A stretch of DNA of 64,000 nucleotides from an uncultured Paracoccus sp. (GCF_937873615.1 NZ_CALMYP010000017.1:227877-291876), one strand, 5' to 3'. Shown: positions 16,564-26,153, numbered from the stretch's first letter. The notes: generated by a model from the sequence alone, not told the origin. Made by a program: numbers and translations.

Positions 16564-17748
16564 ATGACCGAAGCCGTCCTGACCCTGAATGCCGGGTCTT
16601 CCTCCTTGAAAGTGGCGCTGTTTCCGGCCTCGGGCGATCAGCCAATGGTCACCGGCTTGGTCGACAGCATCGGCCCGAATGCCGCCCTGAAGCTGAAGAA
16701 TGAACGCGGCGAGGCCATCGCCCCCGTCCCCGGCGACATGAGCACCCATGCCGGGGCCATGCAGACCGTGGTCGCGAGCCTCCGTCGCGCCTATCCCGAC
16801 CTGGACCTTGTCGCGATAGGTCATCGTGTCGTTCATGGCGGCGACCGCCATACTGCCCCGGCCCTGGTGGATGCGGCGGAACTACAGGCGCTGGACGCGC
16901 TGTCGCCCTTCGCGCCGCTGCATCAGCCCCATAACCTCGCCGGGATCCGCGCCGCGATGGAGAGCTTTCCCGGCGTGCCGCAGGTGGCCTGTTTCGACAC
17001 CGCCTTTCACCGCAACCATCCCTGGGTGAACGACACCTTCGCCTTGCCACGGTCCTTTTATGACGAGGGCGTGCGCCGCTATGGCTTTCACGGCCTCAGC
17101 TATGACTATGTCTCGGGCGAGTTGGCGCGCACTGCCCCGCAACTGGCCGAGGGGCGGGTGGTGATCGCCCATCTCGGGAACGGCGCTTCGATGTGCGCCC
17201 TTCAGGATGGCCGCTCAATGGCCTCGACCATGGGGTTTTCGGCGCTTGACGGGCTGCCGATGGGCACGCGTTCGGGCCAGCTCGATCCGGGCGTCCTGCT
17301 GTATCTGATGGATCAGCGCGGGATGAGCGCGGCCGAAATCTCGGACCTGCTCTACAAGAAATCGGGGCTTCTGGGCCTGTCGGGCCTGTCGAATGACATG
17401 CGCAAGCTGGAAGCGGCAGGCACGCCCGACGCCGCGCAGGCCATCGACTATTTCGTCTTTCGCGCGCAGCGCGAGGTCGGGGCCATGGCAGCAGCCCTTG
17501 GCGGCATCGACGCACTGGTCTTCTGCGGCGGCATCGGCGAAAACTCCCGCCTGATCCGCGCCCGCATCTGCGAAAGGCTGGACTGGATGGGGATCGAGAT
17601 CGACCATCAGCGCAATGCCGCCAATGACCGGGTCATCTCCTCTGAAATGGCACGGACCACGGTGATGATCATTCCCACGAACGAGGAACTGGTGATCGCC
17701 CGCGCCGCGCGCAAGGCGGCAGATCTCAACAAAAGCAATCAATTGTAA
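16564..17748 (+). CDS. ackA: Acetate kinase
   Basis: A 394-residue acetate kinase interconverting acetate plus ATP with acetyl phosphate. The phosphate-binding LNAGSSSLK (Asn9), GHRVVHGG, FDTAFH, HLGNGASMCAL and GTRSGQLDPG blocks are all present. The ATG at 16564 gives the normal family N-terminus; another ATG at 16555 adds three residues, and an ACGGA site serves either. No phosphotransacetylase or phosphoketolase is next to it, which is unusual. The 299 bases upstream hold no gene I can support. A hairpin follows the stop. Confidence 0.93.
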   Translation: MTEAVLTLNAGSSSLKVALFPASGDQPMVTGLVDSIGPNAALKLKNERGEAIAPVPGDMSTHAGAMQTVVASLRRAYPDLDLVAIGHRVVHGGDRHTAPALVDAAELQALDALSPFAPLHQPHNLAGIRAAMESFPGVPQVACFDTAFHRNHPWVNDTFALPRSFYDEGVRRYGFHGLSYDYVSGELARTAPQLAEGRVVIAHLGNGASMCALQDGRSMASTMGFSALDGLPMGTRSGQLDPGVLLYLMDQRGMSAAEISDLLYKKSGLLGLSGLSNDMRKLEAAGTPDAAQAIDYFVFRAQREVGAMAAALGGIDALVFCGGIGENSRLIRARICERLDWMGIEIDHQRNAANDRVISSEMARTTVMIIPTNEELVIARAARKAADLNKSNQL

Positions 17749-17775
17749 GAAACTATTCTGAGCCATGCGCTGCTG

Positions 17776-17792
17776 CCGGAAGGCACTTCCGG
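17776..17792. terminator. Hairpin after ackA
   Basis: CCGGAAG-GCA-CTTCCGG is a perfect 7-bp stem with a 3-base loop, 27 bases after the ackA stop. There is no T run, so termination is uncertain. Confidence 0.4.
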
Positions 17793-18011
17793 ATGTCAGC
17801 CCTATGTCTGGCAGGCTCAAAGTGATCGTATGATCGGCCTTCTTGTCGAGCCGGGCCGCGGCACGCCCCAAGGCTGTGGGCAACCGGCCAGAAAGGTGAG
17901 ACGCATGGTCGCGGAGAGATGATTGCTGTTCAAAACCTCAGGCTGCGGGATTAGTCATTAAAGCAAACGCGGCTCGACGGCATAAGCTGTCGGGGCGACA
18001 GGGAGGGGAAA

Positions 18012-18068
18012 ATGACAGTCCAGACCACGCCAAGCCACCACCTGCCTGCCAAGCCGGCATGGCACTGA
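18012..18068 (+). CDS. Putative 18-residue leader peptide upstream of nnrS
   Basis: An ATG preceded by a very strong GGGAGGGGAA site opens an 18-codon frame reading MTVQTTPSHHLPAKPAWH. It stops 10 bases before the nnrS ATG, in a different frame. NnrS itself has no recognisable ribosome binding site, so its translation may depend on re-initiation after the leader. This is inferred from spacing alone. The rest of the 17749-18078 gap shows only the ackA hairpin. Confidence 0.4.
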   Translation: MTVQTTPSHHLPAKPAWH

Positions 18069-18078
18069 GCGGCACCTG

Positions 18079-19263
18079 ATGGCCGAGGTTGCAAAGCGCA
18101 TCCGCGAATGGCAGGGCCCCGCGCTGTTTTCATATGGGTTCCGACCGTTCTTTCTCTCAGCCGGACTTTGGGCGGTTCTGGCCATGGTCCTGTGGCTGCT
18201 GTTTCTGACCGGGCATCTGGACCTGCCCGGCCCCTTCGACCCGACAAGCTGGCACGCGCATGAGTTTCTGTTCGGCTATACCGGTGCGGTGATCGGCGGC
18301 TTCGTTCTGACGGCGGTCCCGAACTGGACCGGACGGCTTCCGGTAACCGGCTGGCCGCTGGCGGGACTGTCCGGGCTTTGGCTTCTGGGCCGGATCGCGG
18401 TCATGAGTCCGCTCGACTGGTGGCTGATCCTCGTTCTCGACCTGTCCATGCCTGTGGCATTGGTCGCCGTAATCCTGCGCGAAGTCCTTGCCGGGCGGAA
18501 CTGGCGCAACCTGCCGGTGGCCGGGCTGATCGCGGTCTTTGCCCTGTCGAACGGCCTGTTCCATATCGAGGCGGCAAGGGGGATTGCGGCCTCAAGCGGT
18601 CTCGGGATGCGCCTCGGGCTGGCGGCCGTGCTGATGCTGATCGCATTGATCGGTGGGCGCATCATCCCCAGCTTCACCCGCAACTGGCTTGCGGCGCGGG
18701 GCGCGACCGCCCTGCCCGTCCCTTTCGGGCGGGCCGACAGGCTGGTGCTGGCCGTTACCGCGCTGACGCTTCTGGCCTTTTTCGCCGGACCCGGGTGGCC
18801 GTTCACGGCGTGGTTGTTCCTGATCTGCGGGCTGGCCCATGTCTGGCGCCTCTCGCGTTGGCGTGGGTTGGCTACCGGCGCCGAGCCATTGGTCTGGGTG
18901 CTTCATATGGCCTATGCGCTGCTGGCCCTAGGCTTCCTGACCGAAGGCCTCGCAGGGCTGGGCCTCGCCCCCGAACCTGCCGCCCGCCATGTCCTTATGG
19001 CTGGCGCCATCGGGATGACGACCCTCGCGGTGATGAGCCGTGCCAGCCTTGGCCATACCCGCCGCACACTTCACGCCGGGCCGGGACTGAGCGCCTGCTA
19101 TATTTCGCTGGCGCTGTCCGTTTTCGCGCGTCTGGCCGCCGGGTTCTGGCCGGATGCGACTGCATTGCTGCACATATCGGCGACTCTCTGGATCATGGCC
19201 TATGGCGGCTTTTGCCTTCTCTACTGGCCAATCCTGACCCGACCGCCGCTTCCAAGAGGCTGA
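18079..19263 (+). CDS. nnrS: NnrS family membrane protein
   Basis: A 394-residue protein of about 12 membrane helices. Its N-terminal PALFSYGFRPFFLSAGLWA and WHAHEFLFGYTGAVIGGFVLTAVPNWTG are diagnostic of NnrS, the haem- and copper-containing membrane protein that protects against nitric oxide stress in denitrifiers. IIPSFTRNWL and MTTLAVMSRASLGHTRR are also conserved. It stands alone with no other denitrification genes in the window. The weak start and the leader ORF before it suggest translational coupling. Confidence 0.92.
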   Translation: MAEVAKRIREWQGPALFSYGFRPFFLSAGLWAVLAMVLWLLFLTGHLDLPGPFDPTSWHAHEFLFGYTGAVIGGFVLTAVPNWTGRLPVTGWPLAGLSGLWLLGRIAVMSPLDWWLILVLDLSMPVALVAVILREVLAGRNWRNLPVAGLIAVFALSNGLFHIEAARGIAASSGLGMRLGLAAVLMLIALIGGRIIPSFTRNWLAARGATALPVPFGRADRLVLAVTALTLLAFFAGPGWPFTAWLFLICGLAHVWRLSRWRGLATGAEPLVWVLHMAYALLALGFLTEGLAGLGLAPEPAARHVLMAGAIGMTTLAVMSRASLGHTRRTLHAGPGLSACYISLALSVFARLAAGFWPDATALLHISATLWIMAYGGFCLLYWPILTRPPLPRG

Positions 19264-19309
19264 CCGCGCCCCTGACCCGAACCGATACCGTCCGGCTCGG
19301 GCCTTGGCG

Positions 19310-20224
19310 TCATGCCGTCTCGCCCGTGGGCAGCCGCAGCCGCACCCGCTTCACCCGGCGCGGATCGGCATCGACGACCTCGAATTCGGCGCCGCTGTCA
19401 TGGGGGATCACCTCGCCGCGCACCGGAACCCGGCCGGTCAGCATGAAGATCAGCCCGCCGAGCGTATCGACATCCTCGTCTTCCTCGCCCGGCACCAGGC
19501 GCAGCCCGGTTTCCTGTTCCAGTTCATCCAGCGGCGCACGGGCCTGGATCAGCCATTGACCCGGCTTTTCCTCGACCCAGAGGCCGCCTTCGACCTCGTC
19601 ATGCTCGTCCTCGATTTCGCCGATCACCTGTTCGATCAGATCCTCGATGGTCACCAGCCCGTCGACGCCGCCATATTCGTCGATGACGAGTGCCATGTGG
19701 ATGCGGTCCTTCTGCATCTGCTGCAGGAGCACGCCGATGGGCATCGAGGGCGGCACATAAAGCAGCGGTCGCAACATCGGGCGCAGGCTGAACTTGCCGG
19801 CGGGCTTGGCGCCAAAGCCGTGTTTCAGCGCCAGATCCTTGAGATGGATCAGCCCCAGCGGGCTGTCCAGCGTGCCCCGAAAGACCGGGATGCGCGAAAA
19901 GCCATGCTCGCGGAACATCTCGACCAACTCGTCGAGCTTTGCCGTGATCGGTGCCGCGGCGATCTCGACCTTGGGAATGGCCACATCGTCGACCCGCATC
20001 CGCCTGAGGTTGAGCATACCCGGCACCGCCGGCTCGGGCGCGCGGTGTTCCTCGGGGATGGCATTGGCATCTTCGCCGCTAGAAAAGGCGCCGAACAGAC
20101 GGCCCAGGAACCCGCGCGATGCAGGCAGGTCGCGCCCCTCGCTGCCGACACCGTCTGCCCATCCGGCTGGATCGGCACCGATATCGGCGGGGGGCGCGGG
20201 ACTTCGCGATGGGTCGCTGTTCAT
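19310..20224 (-). CDS. CorC/TlyC-type CBS-domain protein
   Basis: A 304-residue soluble protein with tandem CBS domains (about residues 70-200, including [11 protein letters not shown] and [30 protein letters not shown]) and a C-terminal CorC/HlyC domain. It lacks the membrane DUF21 domain. Encoded after phoH and ybeY in the conserved order; its ATG overlaps the ybeY stop by 4 bases. Family members have been linked to magnesium/cobalt efflux; the exact role here is unknown. Confidence 0.9.
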   Translation of the reverse strand: MNSDPSRSPAPPADIGADPAGWADGVGSEGRDLPASRGFLGRLFGAFSSGEDANAIPEEHRAPEPAVPGMLNLRRMRVDDVAIPKVEIAAAPITAKLDELVEMFREHGFSRIPVFRGTLDSPLGLIHLKDLALKHGFGAKPAGKFSLRPMLRPLLYVPPSMPIGVLLQQMQKDRIHMALVIDEYGGVDGLVTIEDLIEQVIGEIEDEHDEVEGGLWVEEKPGQWLIQARAPLDELEQETGLRLVPGEEDEDVDTLGGLIFMLTGRVPVRGEVIPHDSGAEFEVVDADPRRVKRVRLRLPTGETA

Positions 20225-20709
20225 GTTTCCTTCTCCAGATAGGGGTCTTCTATGCCAAGCGGGCCAAGGATCGCGCGTTCGGCATCCTCCATGGTCTTCG
20301 CATCAGCGTCATTCAGATGGTCATAACCGGCCAGATGCAAAATGGCATGGACCAGCAAATGCGTGACATGGGCATCGAACCGCTTGTGTTGCGCCTGTGC
20401 CTCAGCCGCGCAGGTCTCGTAGGCGATGGCGATATCGCCCAATTCCTCCGTGTCCGGGCGCGGCGGATGGGCGCCGGGGGTGTGGGCCACATGCTCGACC
20501 GCCGGCCAGGACAGGACATTGGTCGGCTGCGGCTTGCCGCGGAAATCGGCGTTCAGATCGGCGATGCGGGCATCGTCGCAGCCCATCACCACGATATCGG
20601 CATCCATCCCCAGCCAGTCCAGCACCGCGCGCCCGGCCCGTTCGGCCAGAGCCTCAAGCCCCGCCGCGCCCCATCGGTCATCCTCGATGACGGTGTCGAT
20701 CTCAGCCAT
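20221..20709 (-). CDS. ybeY: Endoribonuclease YbeY (16S rRNA maturation)
   Basis: A 162-residue zinc-dependent endoribonuclease with the three-His motif HLLVHAILHLAGYDH near residue 125 and the preceding ELGDIAIAYE block. It processes the 3' end of 16S rRNA and takes part in ribosome quality control. The start at 20709 overlaps the phoH stop by 8 bases; a longer upstream frame encodes only an Arg-rich shadow of phoH. Confidence 0.95.
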   Translation of the reverse strand: MAEIDTVIEDDRWGAAGLEALAERAGRAVLDWLGMDADIVVMGCDDARIADLNADFRGKPQPTNVLSWPAVEHVAHTPGAHPPRPDTEELGDIAIAYETCAAEAQAQHKRFDAHVTHLLVHAILHLAGYDHLNDADAKTMEDAERAILGPLGIEDPYLEKET

Positions 20710-21862
20710 CGGCCTGATTCCGCGCGCTTCCCGGCGTCCGGCGCGGCGGGTAATTGCCGCGCGAATTGTCTTCGCCCCGCGCCAGTGCCGCCGCATCGTC
20801 GGCATCGTAAGCCTCAATCACCCGGGCGACGAGCGGGTGGCGCACCACATCCTTGGCGGTGAAATAGTTGAAGCTGATCCCCTTCACATGGCCGAGGATC
20901 CGCTCGGCATCGACCAGCCCCGATTGCGTCCCGCGCGGCAGGTCGATCTGGGACCGGTCGCCGGTAATGACCATGCGAGAGCCTTCGCCGAGACGGGTCA
21001 GGAACATCTTCATCTGCATGGTCGAGGCATTCTGCGCCTCATCGAGCACCACGAAGGCATTGGACAGCGTGCGCCCGCGCATGAAGGCCAGGGGCGCGAT
21101 CTCGATGCGCTTTTCCTCCATCAGCTTGGCGAGTTGCTTGCCGGGCAGGAAGTCGTTCAGCGCGTCATAGAGCGGCTGCATGTAGGGATCGACCTTCTCC
21201 TTCATGTCGCCGGGCAGAAAACCCAGACGCTCGCCCGCCTCGACCGCCGGGCGCGACAGGATGATGCGATCCACATGGCCGCCGATCAGCATGGTCACGC
21301 CGACCGCGACGGCGAGATAGGTCTTGCCGGTGCCGGCCGGGCCGATGCCGAAGGCCATTTCATGGGCAAAGAGGTTGCGGACATAGTCCTTCTGCGCATC
21401 GGTGCGCGGCTCGACCGTCTTCTTGCGGGTGCGCAGCTCGATCGGGCCCTTGCCGAACATCTCCAGCTGCTCGTCGGGCGACAGCGAGGCGGGCTCGGCA
21501 TCGGGGCCCATGCGCAGAGCGGCGTCGATTTCGGCCGGCGAGACCGGGCGCCCCTGTTCGAGCCGCGCATAAAGCGCCTGCAGAAGCTGGGCGGCATCGG
21601 TGCGGGCGGTCTCGGGGCCGACTAGGGCCAGAAGGTTGCCCCGGCGCAGGATATGCATGCCAAGCGCCGTCTCGATCTGGGCGAGATGCGCATCGGCGGG
21701 GCCGCAAAGCTCGATCAGCAGCCGGTTGTCGGGAAATTCCAGAAGCGTCTCGCCCTGCGAGGCGGCGGGTGGCGCGGCGGTATCGGGTGCGGTCGGGGTC
21801 AGGCCCAATGAGGTCTCCGGGTTTTCAATCACCCCATGGTGGGGCGCATAAGGCAATTGCAC
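20702..21862 (-). CDS. PhoH-family ATPase
   Basis: A 386-residue PhoH-like protein: a KH-like N-terminal segment, then a P-loop domain with Walker A GIGPAGTGKTYLAVA, Walker B FVVLDEAQNAS, and VITGDRSQIDLPRG. Upstream of ybeY in the standard RNA-metabolism operon. The N-terminal 40 residues are low-complexity and family members vary here, so the start could be somewhat downstream. Confidence 0.93.
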   Translation of the reverse strand: MQLPYAPHHGVIENPETSLGLTPTAPDTAAPPAASQGETLLEFPDNRLLIELCGPADAHLAQIETALGMHILRRGNLLALVGPETARTDAAQLLQALYARLEQGRPVSPAEIDAALRMGPDAEPASLSPDEQLEMFGKGPIELRTRKKTVEPRTDAQKDYVRNLFAHEMAFGIGPAGTGKTYLAVAVGVTMLIGGHVDRIILSRPAVEAGERLGFLPGDMKEKVDPYMQPLYDALNDFLPGKQLAKLMEEKRIEIAPLAFMRGRTLSNAFVVLDEAQNASTMQMKMFLTRLGEGSRMVITGDRSQIDLPRGTQSGLVDAERILGHVKGISFNYFTAKDVVRHPLVARVIEAYDADDAAALARGEDNSRGNYPPRRTPGSARNQADG

Positions 21863-21918
21863 AAGGGTTTGCGGATAAAACTGCGCATCTGTCGCAAAAA
21901 TTTCACAGGATCGGGCTT

Positions 21919-22647
21919 TCAGGGCCGCCAGATGCCACGAATGAAGTCATGCAGATGCGGCTCGTGCGCCGCTTCCATCGCGGCCACGTCGCCCTGCCAG
22001 ACGACACCGCCGCCCGACAGCATGGCGACACGGTCGGCGACGCGGCGCACGGTGGTCATGTCATGGGTGATGGTGATGGCGGTCGCGCCGGTTTCAGTGA
22101 CGATGTCGCGGATCAGCGCATTGATGCGCGCGGCCCGGATCGGATCGAGGCCGGTCGTCGGCTCATCGAAGAAGATCACCTGCGGGTCGGCGGCAATGGC
22201 GCGGGCCAGCCCGGCGCGCTTGGCCATGCCGCCCGAGAGCGCCGCCGGGTGCAGATCGGCGACCTCGGGGCCAAGGCCGACACGGGCCAGTTTCTCGACC
22301 GCGATCCGGCGCGCTTCGGCATCGCCCAGCCTGCGGCGCAGCCGGAAGGCCACGTTCTGCCAGACGGTCAGGCTGTCGAACAGCGCCGCCCCCTGAAACA
22401 GCATCCCGAACCCGTCCAGGAAGGCCGCGCGGGTCCTGCGATCAAGCGGTTTGCCCTGCCACAGCACCTGCCCCGCATCGGGCGTTTCCAGCCCGAGGAT
22501 GCATTTCAGCAGCACCGATTTGCCGGTGCCCGACTGGCCGATCACGACAAGGCTTTCGCCCTTTTCCACCGCCAGATCGACCCCGGCCAGCACCTGCTGG
22601 CTGCCGAAGGCCTTGCACAGGCCGCGCGTTTCCAGAACCGGGCTCAT
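21919..22647 (-). CDS. MlaF-like ABC transporter ATPase
   Basis: A 242-residue ATPase with Walker A GQSGTGKSVLL, the signature LSGGMAKRAGLARAI, Walker B VIFFDEPTTGLDP and the H-loop ITHDM. The GMAKR form of the signature is typical of MCE/Mla lipid transporters. Its ATG overlaps the stop of the MlaE-like permease by 4 bases. It works with that permease in retrograde or anterograde phospholipid transport. Confidence 0.9.
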   Translation of the reverse strand: MSPVLETRGLCKAFGSQQVLAGVDLAVEKGESLVVIGQSGTGKSVLLKCILGLETPDAGQVLWQGKPLDRRTRAAFLDGFGMLFQGAALFDSLTVWQNVAFRLRRRLGDAEARRIAVEKLARVGLGPEVADLHPAALSGGMAKRAGLARAIAADPQVIFFDEPTTGLDPIRAARINALIRDIVTETGATAITITHDMTTVRRVADRVAMLSGGGVVWQGDVAAMEAAHEPHLHDFIRGIWRP

Positions 22648-23411
22648 CCGAAGAACAGCCCGGTCATGGCGAAATTCGCCGCGAAGATGCCGACGGCGGC
22701 GGCGACCACGGCATATTTCGTGGCCCGCCCCACGCCCGCAGCACCACGTCCCGCATTCATGCCGAACCAGCAGCCCGACAGCGCCACGATCAGCCCGAAG
22801 ACCGCCCCTTTCAGCAGCCCCGAGACCACGTCCCAGCTTTCAAGGAAGGACCAGCTGCCCTTGATATAGGCCGCCGAGGTAAAGCCAAGCGATTGGGTGC
22901 CGACGATCCAGCCGCCCATGATCCCGATCACGTCGCCCACGCCGACCAGAATCGGCACGGCAAGGATCGCGGCCCAAAGGCGCGGCGTCACCAGATGGCG
23001 CTGCGGATCGGCGGACAGGGTGACAAGCGCGTCGATCTGCTCGGTCACGCGCATGGTGCCGATCTCGGCCGCGATCGAGGAGGCCACGCGCGCCGCCACC
23101 ATCAGCCCGCCCAGAACCGGGCCAAGCTCTCGTGCCATGCCGATGGCGACGACCGCCGGCACCACCTCTGCGGCCGAGAAGCGCTGACCGCCGGAATACA
23201 TCTGCAAGGCCAGTGCCGCGCCGGTAAACAGCGCCGTCAGCCCGACCACCGGCAGCGACAGCCAGCCGATCTGGATCAGCTGGCGCAGGAATTCGCGCGG
23301 CTCGGGCAGTCTGGCAAGGCTGCGGCTGGCGAAGATCGCCACCCGCCCGATCAGCCGGGTCAGGCCAAGCGCGGCCCGCCCGGTCAGGGCAACGGGGGTG
23401 GACAGGCTCAT
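22644..23411 (-). CDS. MlaE-like permease
   Basis: A 255-residue MlaE permease with an amphipathic N-terminus and about five membrane helices, and the family blocks [15 protein letters not shown] and [20 protein letters not shown]. The start at 23411 overlaps the alr stop by 4 bases. No MCE (MlaD) gene is adjacent, unlike the second Mla locus at 59392-63215, so its substrate-binding subunit must be encoded elsewhere or shared. Confidence 0.9.
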   Translation of the reverse strand: MSLSTPVALTGRAALGLTRLIGRVAIFASRSLARLPEPREFLRQLIQIGWLSLPVVGLTALFTGAALALQMYSGGQRFSAAEVVPAVVAIGMARELGPVLGGLMVAARVASSIAAEIGTMRVTEQIDALVTLSADPQRHLVTPRLWAAILAVPILVGVGDVIGIMGGWIVGTQSLGFTSAAYIKGSWSFLESWDVVSGLLKGAVFGLIVALSGCWFGMNAGRGAAGVGRATKYAVVAAAVGIFAANFAMTGLFFG

Positions 23412-24436
23412 GCGAACTGGCGTTGGTAGCGCGACCCGAGCGAGGTCAGCACCTCGTAACCGATGGTCCCCATGGCTGCGGCCACGGCATCGACGGGCTG
23501 CGCGGGACAGATCAGATCGAGCGCGTCGGGCACCGTGCCAAGGGCCGAGACATCGGCGGTGATCAGGTCCATCGACACCCGCCCGATGATCGGGCAACGG
23601 GTTTCACCGGCGAACAGGTCGATGCGCGGGCGGTTCCCGTTTGAGGACAGGGTGCGGTGCAGCCCGTCCGCATAGCCCGCCGCGAGTGTGGCGACACGCG
23701 TCGGCTTCCCGGCGGTCCAGGTATTCGAATAGCCCACCGTCTCGCCCGGCGCGACCTCTCGGGTCTGGATCACCGGCAGGGACAGGCGCACGACCGGCTC
23801 TGCCTTGGCGAAGGGCAGCCCGCCGTAAAGGCCGATGCCGGGGCGGGTGATGTCGAAATGATATTCGGGGCCAAGCAGGGTACCTCCGGTGGCCGCCAGG
23901 CTGCGCGGAACGGTCACGCCCTCGGTCATCTCGCGGAAGGCGGCAAGCTGGCGCGGGTTCATCGGATGATCCGGCTCATCCGCGCAGGCCAGATGCGACA
24001 TGACCAGTTCGGGACCGGCGGCCAGGATCTCGGATTTCAGGCCGGCCCATTCGCCGGGCTCGAACCCCAGCCGGTTCATGCCGGTATCGAGTTGGATCGC
24101 GAAGGGCTGCCCGGGCCGGGTGGCGCGGTCGTGGAAATACTGCTCGGGGCTGTTCAGGACCGGGATGGCATGGCGCAGATCGGCACCGGCCATATGCCCC
24201 GAGAGCACGAAGATGCGCGGCCCCTGCCCGACCGCCTGCCGCACCGGCACCGCTTCCGAGGCCAGTGCGACGAAGAAATCCTGCGCCCCGGCATCGGCAA
24301 GCGCCTTCGCCACCGGTCCCGCGCCCAGCCCATAGCCGTCCGCCTTCACCACCCCGGCCGCCCGCGCCGCCGGTGCCAGCGCAGCGAGCGCGCGATAATT
24401 GGCCTGAATGGCCGCAAGATCTATCTGAAGTCCCAT
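23408..24436 (-). CDS. alr: Alanine racemase
   Basis: A 342-residue PLP-dependent racemase making D-alanine for peptidoglycan. The PLP Lys is K31 in [10 protein letters not shown], and the catalytic Tyr is in [17 protein letters not shown] and RPGIGLYGG are also conserved. I chose ATG 24436 because it gives the normal N-terminal length; an upstream in-frame ATG adds 38 residues without family character. The 267-base gap to the divergent gene at 24704 holds no supported gene. Confidence 0.92.
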   Translation of the reverse strand: MGLQIDLAAIQANYRALAALAPAARAAGVVKADGYGLGAGPVAKALADAGAQDFFVALASEAVPVRQAVGQGPRIFVLSGHMAGADLRHAIPVLNSPEQYFHDRATRPGQPFAIQLDTGMNRLGFEPGEWAGLKSEILAAGPELVMSHLACADEPDHPMNPRQLAAFREMTEGVTVPRSLAATGGTLLGPEYHFDITRPGIGLYGGLPFAKAEPVVRLSLPVIQTREVAPGETVGYSNTWTAGKPTRVATLAAGYADGLHRTLSSNGNRPRIDLFAGETRCPIIGRVSMDLITADVSALGTVPDALDLICPAQPVDAVAAAMGTIGYEVLTSLGSRYQRQFA

Positions 24437-24703
24437 GCGCCCGCTTTCCCCCATCGCCCGCCCCGCGTCAAGATTGCCGGTCGCAGACCCGATCACCAAG
24501 ATGTGTTTGCATCCTTGCAACAGAGCCGGCATTTCCCTTGTGGACGCCATTAGCCCGGTTCCGTCCGGCTGTTAGACTGCCCCAAACAGATTCGCCTGCG
24601 GGCGCAAAATCCCGTCGGTGCCACCGAGGCAAGCGGTTCCGCGCGCTGTGCGCGGTTCCCTTCTTCGGGCCTTCACGGAACAGAATAGGTCGCGTCAACC
24701 ATC

Positions 24704-25360
24704 ATGAACCAACTCACCTCTGTTCTGCCACTTTCGCTTGCCTTGCTGAGCCTGCCCGGCCATGCCACCGAATTGAGCGGCCCTGCCCTCGATGTGCCTT
24801 CGGGGCAGCCGATCTATTGGCAGGACATGGTCACGGGCACGCCCGGCACGCATGGGCTGACCTATCGCTTCCGCTTCGTCGCCCCCGATCTGGCCAATCT
24901 GGTGCCTATGGCCGCCCCGGCCCCGATGGAGGAGCTGACCGAGGAGGAGATGGAGGCGCTGGATGAGTTGGCAGAGGCAGAAGGCGGTGCGGCGATCATC
25001 ATCCGCGATGCGCTTGGCGAAGGACTGATCTCGGCTTCCGAACTGGACCAGACGCCGGTCATCTCGATCCAGGACGCGCCGGCCGACGATTCGGCAGATG
25101 ACCTGCCGACCGGCGATTTCGTGCTGCCGCCCGCCCCCGAAAGCCTGCTTCGCGATCCAATGCATGACGATATCGTGTGGCTCTGTCAGCATTTCGTTCT
25201 GCCCCGCATCGCCAACCCCGGACCCCGCCCGACCGAAATCGTGATCTCGCTCTCTGACCGGATGTTGGACAGCACCGGGCTGGAACCCGGCGCGGTGCAG
25301 CTTTTCGAGGCCTTCAGCCTGCCGCGCGACCGCGACGAATGTGTCTGGCAGCCGCTTTAG
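24704..25360 (+). CDS. Secreted acidic protein, DUF6497-like
   Basis: A 218-residue protein with a signal peptide (about residues 1-21, ending GHA). An acidic helical stretch follows (ELTEEEMEALDELAEAEGG). A C-terminal segment is conserved in style: LCQHFVLPRIANPGPRPTEIVISLSDRM. This arrangement resembles the uncharacterised DUF6497 family of Rhodobacteraceae. Function unknown; periplasmic by its signal. Monocistronic, divergent from alr. Confidence 0.65.
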   Translation: MNQLTSVLPLSLALLSLPGHATELSGPALDVPSGQPIYWQDMVTGTPGTHGLTYRFRFVAPDLANLVPMAAPAPMEELTEEEMEALDELAEAEGGAAIIIRDALGEGLISASELDQTPVISIQDAPADDSADDLPTGDFVLPPAPESLLRDPMHDDIVWLCQHFVLPRIANPGPRPTEIVISLSDRMLDSTGLEPGAVQLFEAFSLPRDRDECVWQPL

Positions 25361-25489
25361 GTGTTGATGCAAGGCGGCCACAGATAGGCGAAGTCGCGCC
25401 GGGGCCAGATGCGCCCCGCTATCGCCGCGCCACAATCTTGCCTAGAATCAGGGCGTCCGCGCATGTCGCGTGGCCATAATCGACAAAAA

Positions 25490-25504
25490 GGGGCGAAAAG
25501 CCCC
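25490..25504 (+). promoter_or_regulatory. Leader hairpin before small lipoprotein
   Basis: GGGGC-GAAAA-GCCCC lies 18 bases before the lipoprotein ATG, just ahead of its AGGAG. A CATAAT -10-like element is at 25475-25480. A similar A-rich-loop hairpin precedes the lipoprotein at 26312. Confidence 0.4.
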
Positions 25505-25521
25505 GTTTACAGGAGCAGACA

Positions 25522-25662
25522 ATGTCGAAAAAAATCGCGCTCGCCCTCGTGGCCCTGGGCGTTCTCGCCGCTTGCCAGCCGCGTGAGCCGGAAATCACCA
25601 CCTCGCCGGTCGTCCCGGTCACGCAGGAGCCGGTCTATCAGGGCAAATACGGCGCCAACTGA
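25522..25662 (+). CDS. Small lipoprotein (46 residues)
   Basis: A short frame with an AGGAGCA site encodes a 46-residue lipoprotein. It has a KK N-region, a Leu/Val/Ala core, lipobox LAAC (Cys18), and a short Pro/Thr-rich tail ending QGKYGAN. It resembles small entericidin-like or uncharacterised envelope lipoproteins, but I recognise no named family. Mature protein would be about 29 residues, anchored to a membrane. It is the first of three small lipoproteins in 1.4 kb. Confidence 0.7.
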   Translation: MSKKIALALVALGVLAACQPREPEITTSPVVPVTQEPVYQGKYGAN

Positions 25663-25748
25663 TCCCGACCGCCGGGCGCGCGGGCGGTTCGGCTGCCCGT
25701 GCGAACGCCTCTGGCAGCGCAAGACCATCTGAAAGAGATGTTCAGACC

Positions 25749-26153
25749 ATGTTGAAACATCGGGGTTTCCCCTCTCGGCTTCCGTCCACGGACTACCAGT
25801 TCACCATTCGTCGTGGCAATCCGAAGGGTGCCACCAAGCTGGTCGCCCGCGAACGCTATCGCGACCGCAGCGCCGCCGACCGGCGTGCCGATGCGGGCTT
25901 TCTGGGCGCGCTCATCGCCCATTTCGGCGAAGAGGAATTCGAGCGCGGCAATCTCGATGCCGGTCGCCTGTCATGGCTTCTGGGCCGCGAGGTGGTCGCC
26001 GTCGGCAAGCTCGACGCGACCTCTTACGAACAGCTTTTCCGCGTCGACATGGCCAAGGCCGAAGCCAGTTTCCCCGAGCTTTTCGCCAGCGACGCGGTCG
26101 AGGAGGACTGGCCAGAGGATTGGGACGACGAATTCCCCGAGGACGAGGACTGA
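25749..26153 (+). CDS. Hypothetical protein with acidic C-terminus
   Basis: A 134-residue soluble protein, not recognised. It has a basic N-terminal third (RRGNPKGATKLVARERYRDR), a helical middle, and a very acidic Asp/Glu-rich C-terminus. No signal peptide or membrane segment. It lies between small lipoprotein genes on the same strand; its ribosome binding site is weak. The charge split could suit nucleic-acid or protein binding, but nothing specific supports that. Confidence 0.6.
   Translation: MLKHRGFPSRLPSTDYQFTIRRGNPKGATKLVARERYRDRSAADRRADAGFLGALIAHFGEEEFERGNLDAGRLSWLLGREVVAVGKLDATSYEQLFRVDMAKAEASFPELFASDAVEEDWPEDWDDEFPEDED

Noticed and set aside
16261-16851. Possible minus-strand gene between the SleB-like gene and ackA
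   Set aside because: Overlaps the start of ackA, has no ribosome site and an irregular composition; nothing recognisable.
24468-24698. Small open frame in the alr upstream gap
   Set aside because: No ribosome site, Arg-rich, inside a divergent promoter region.
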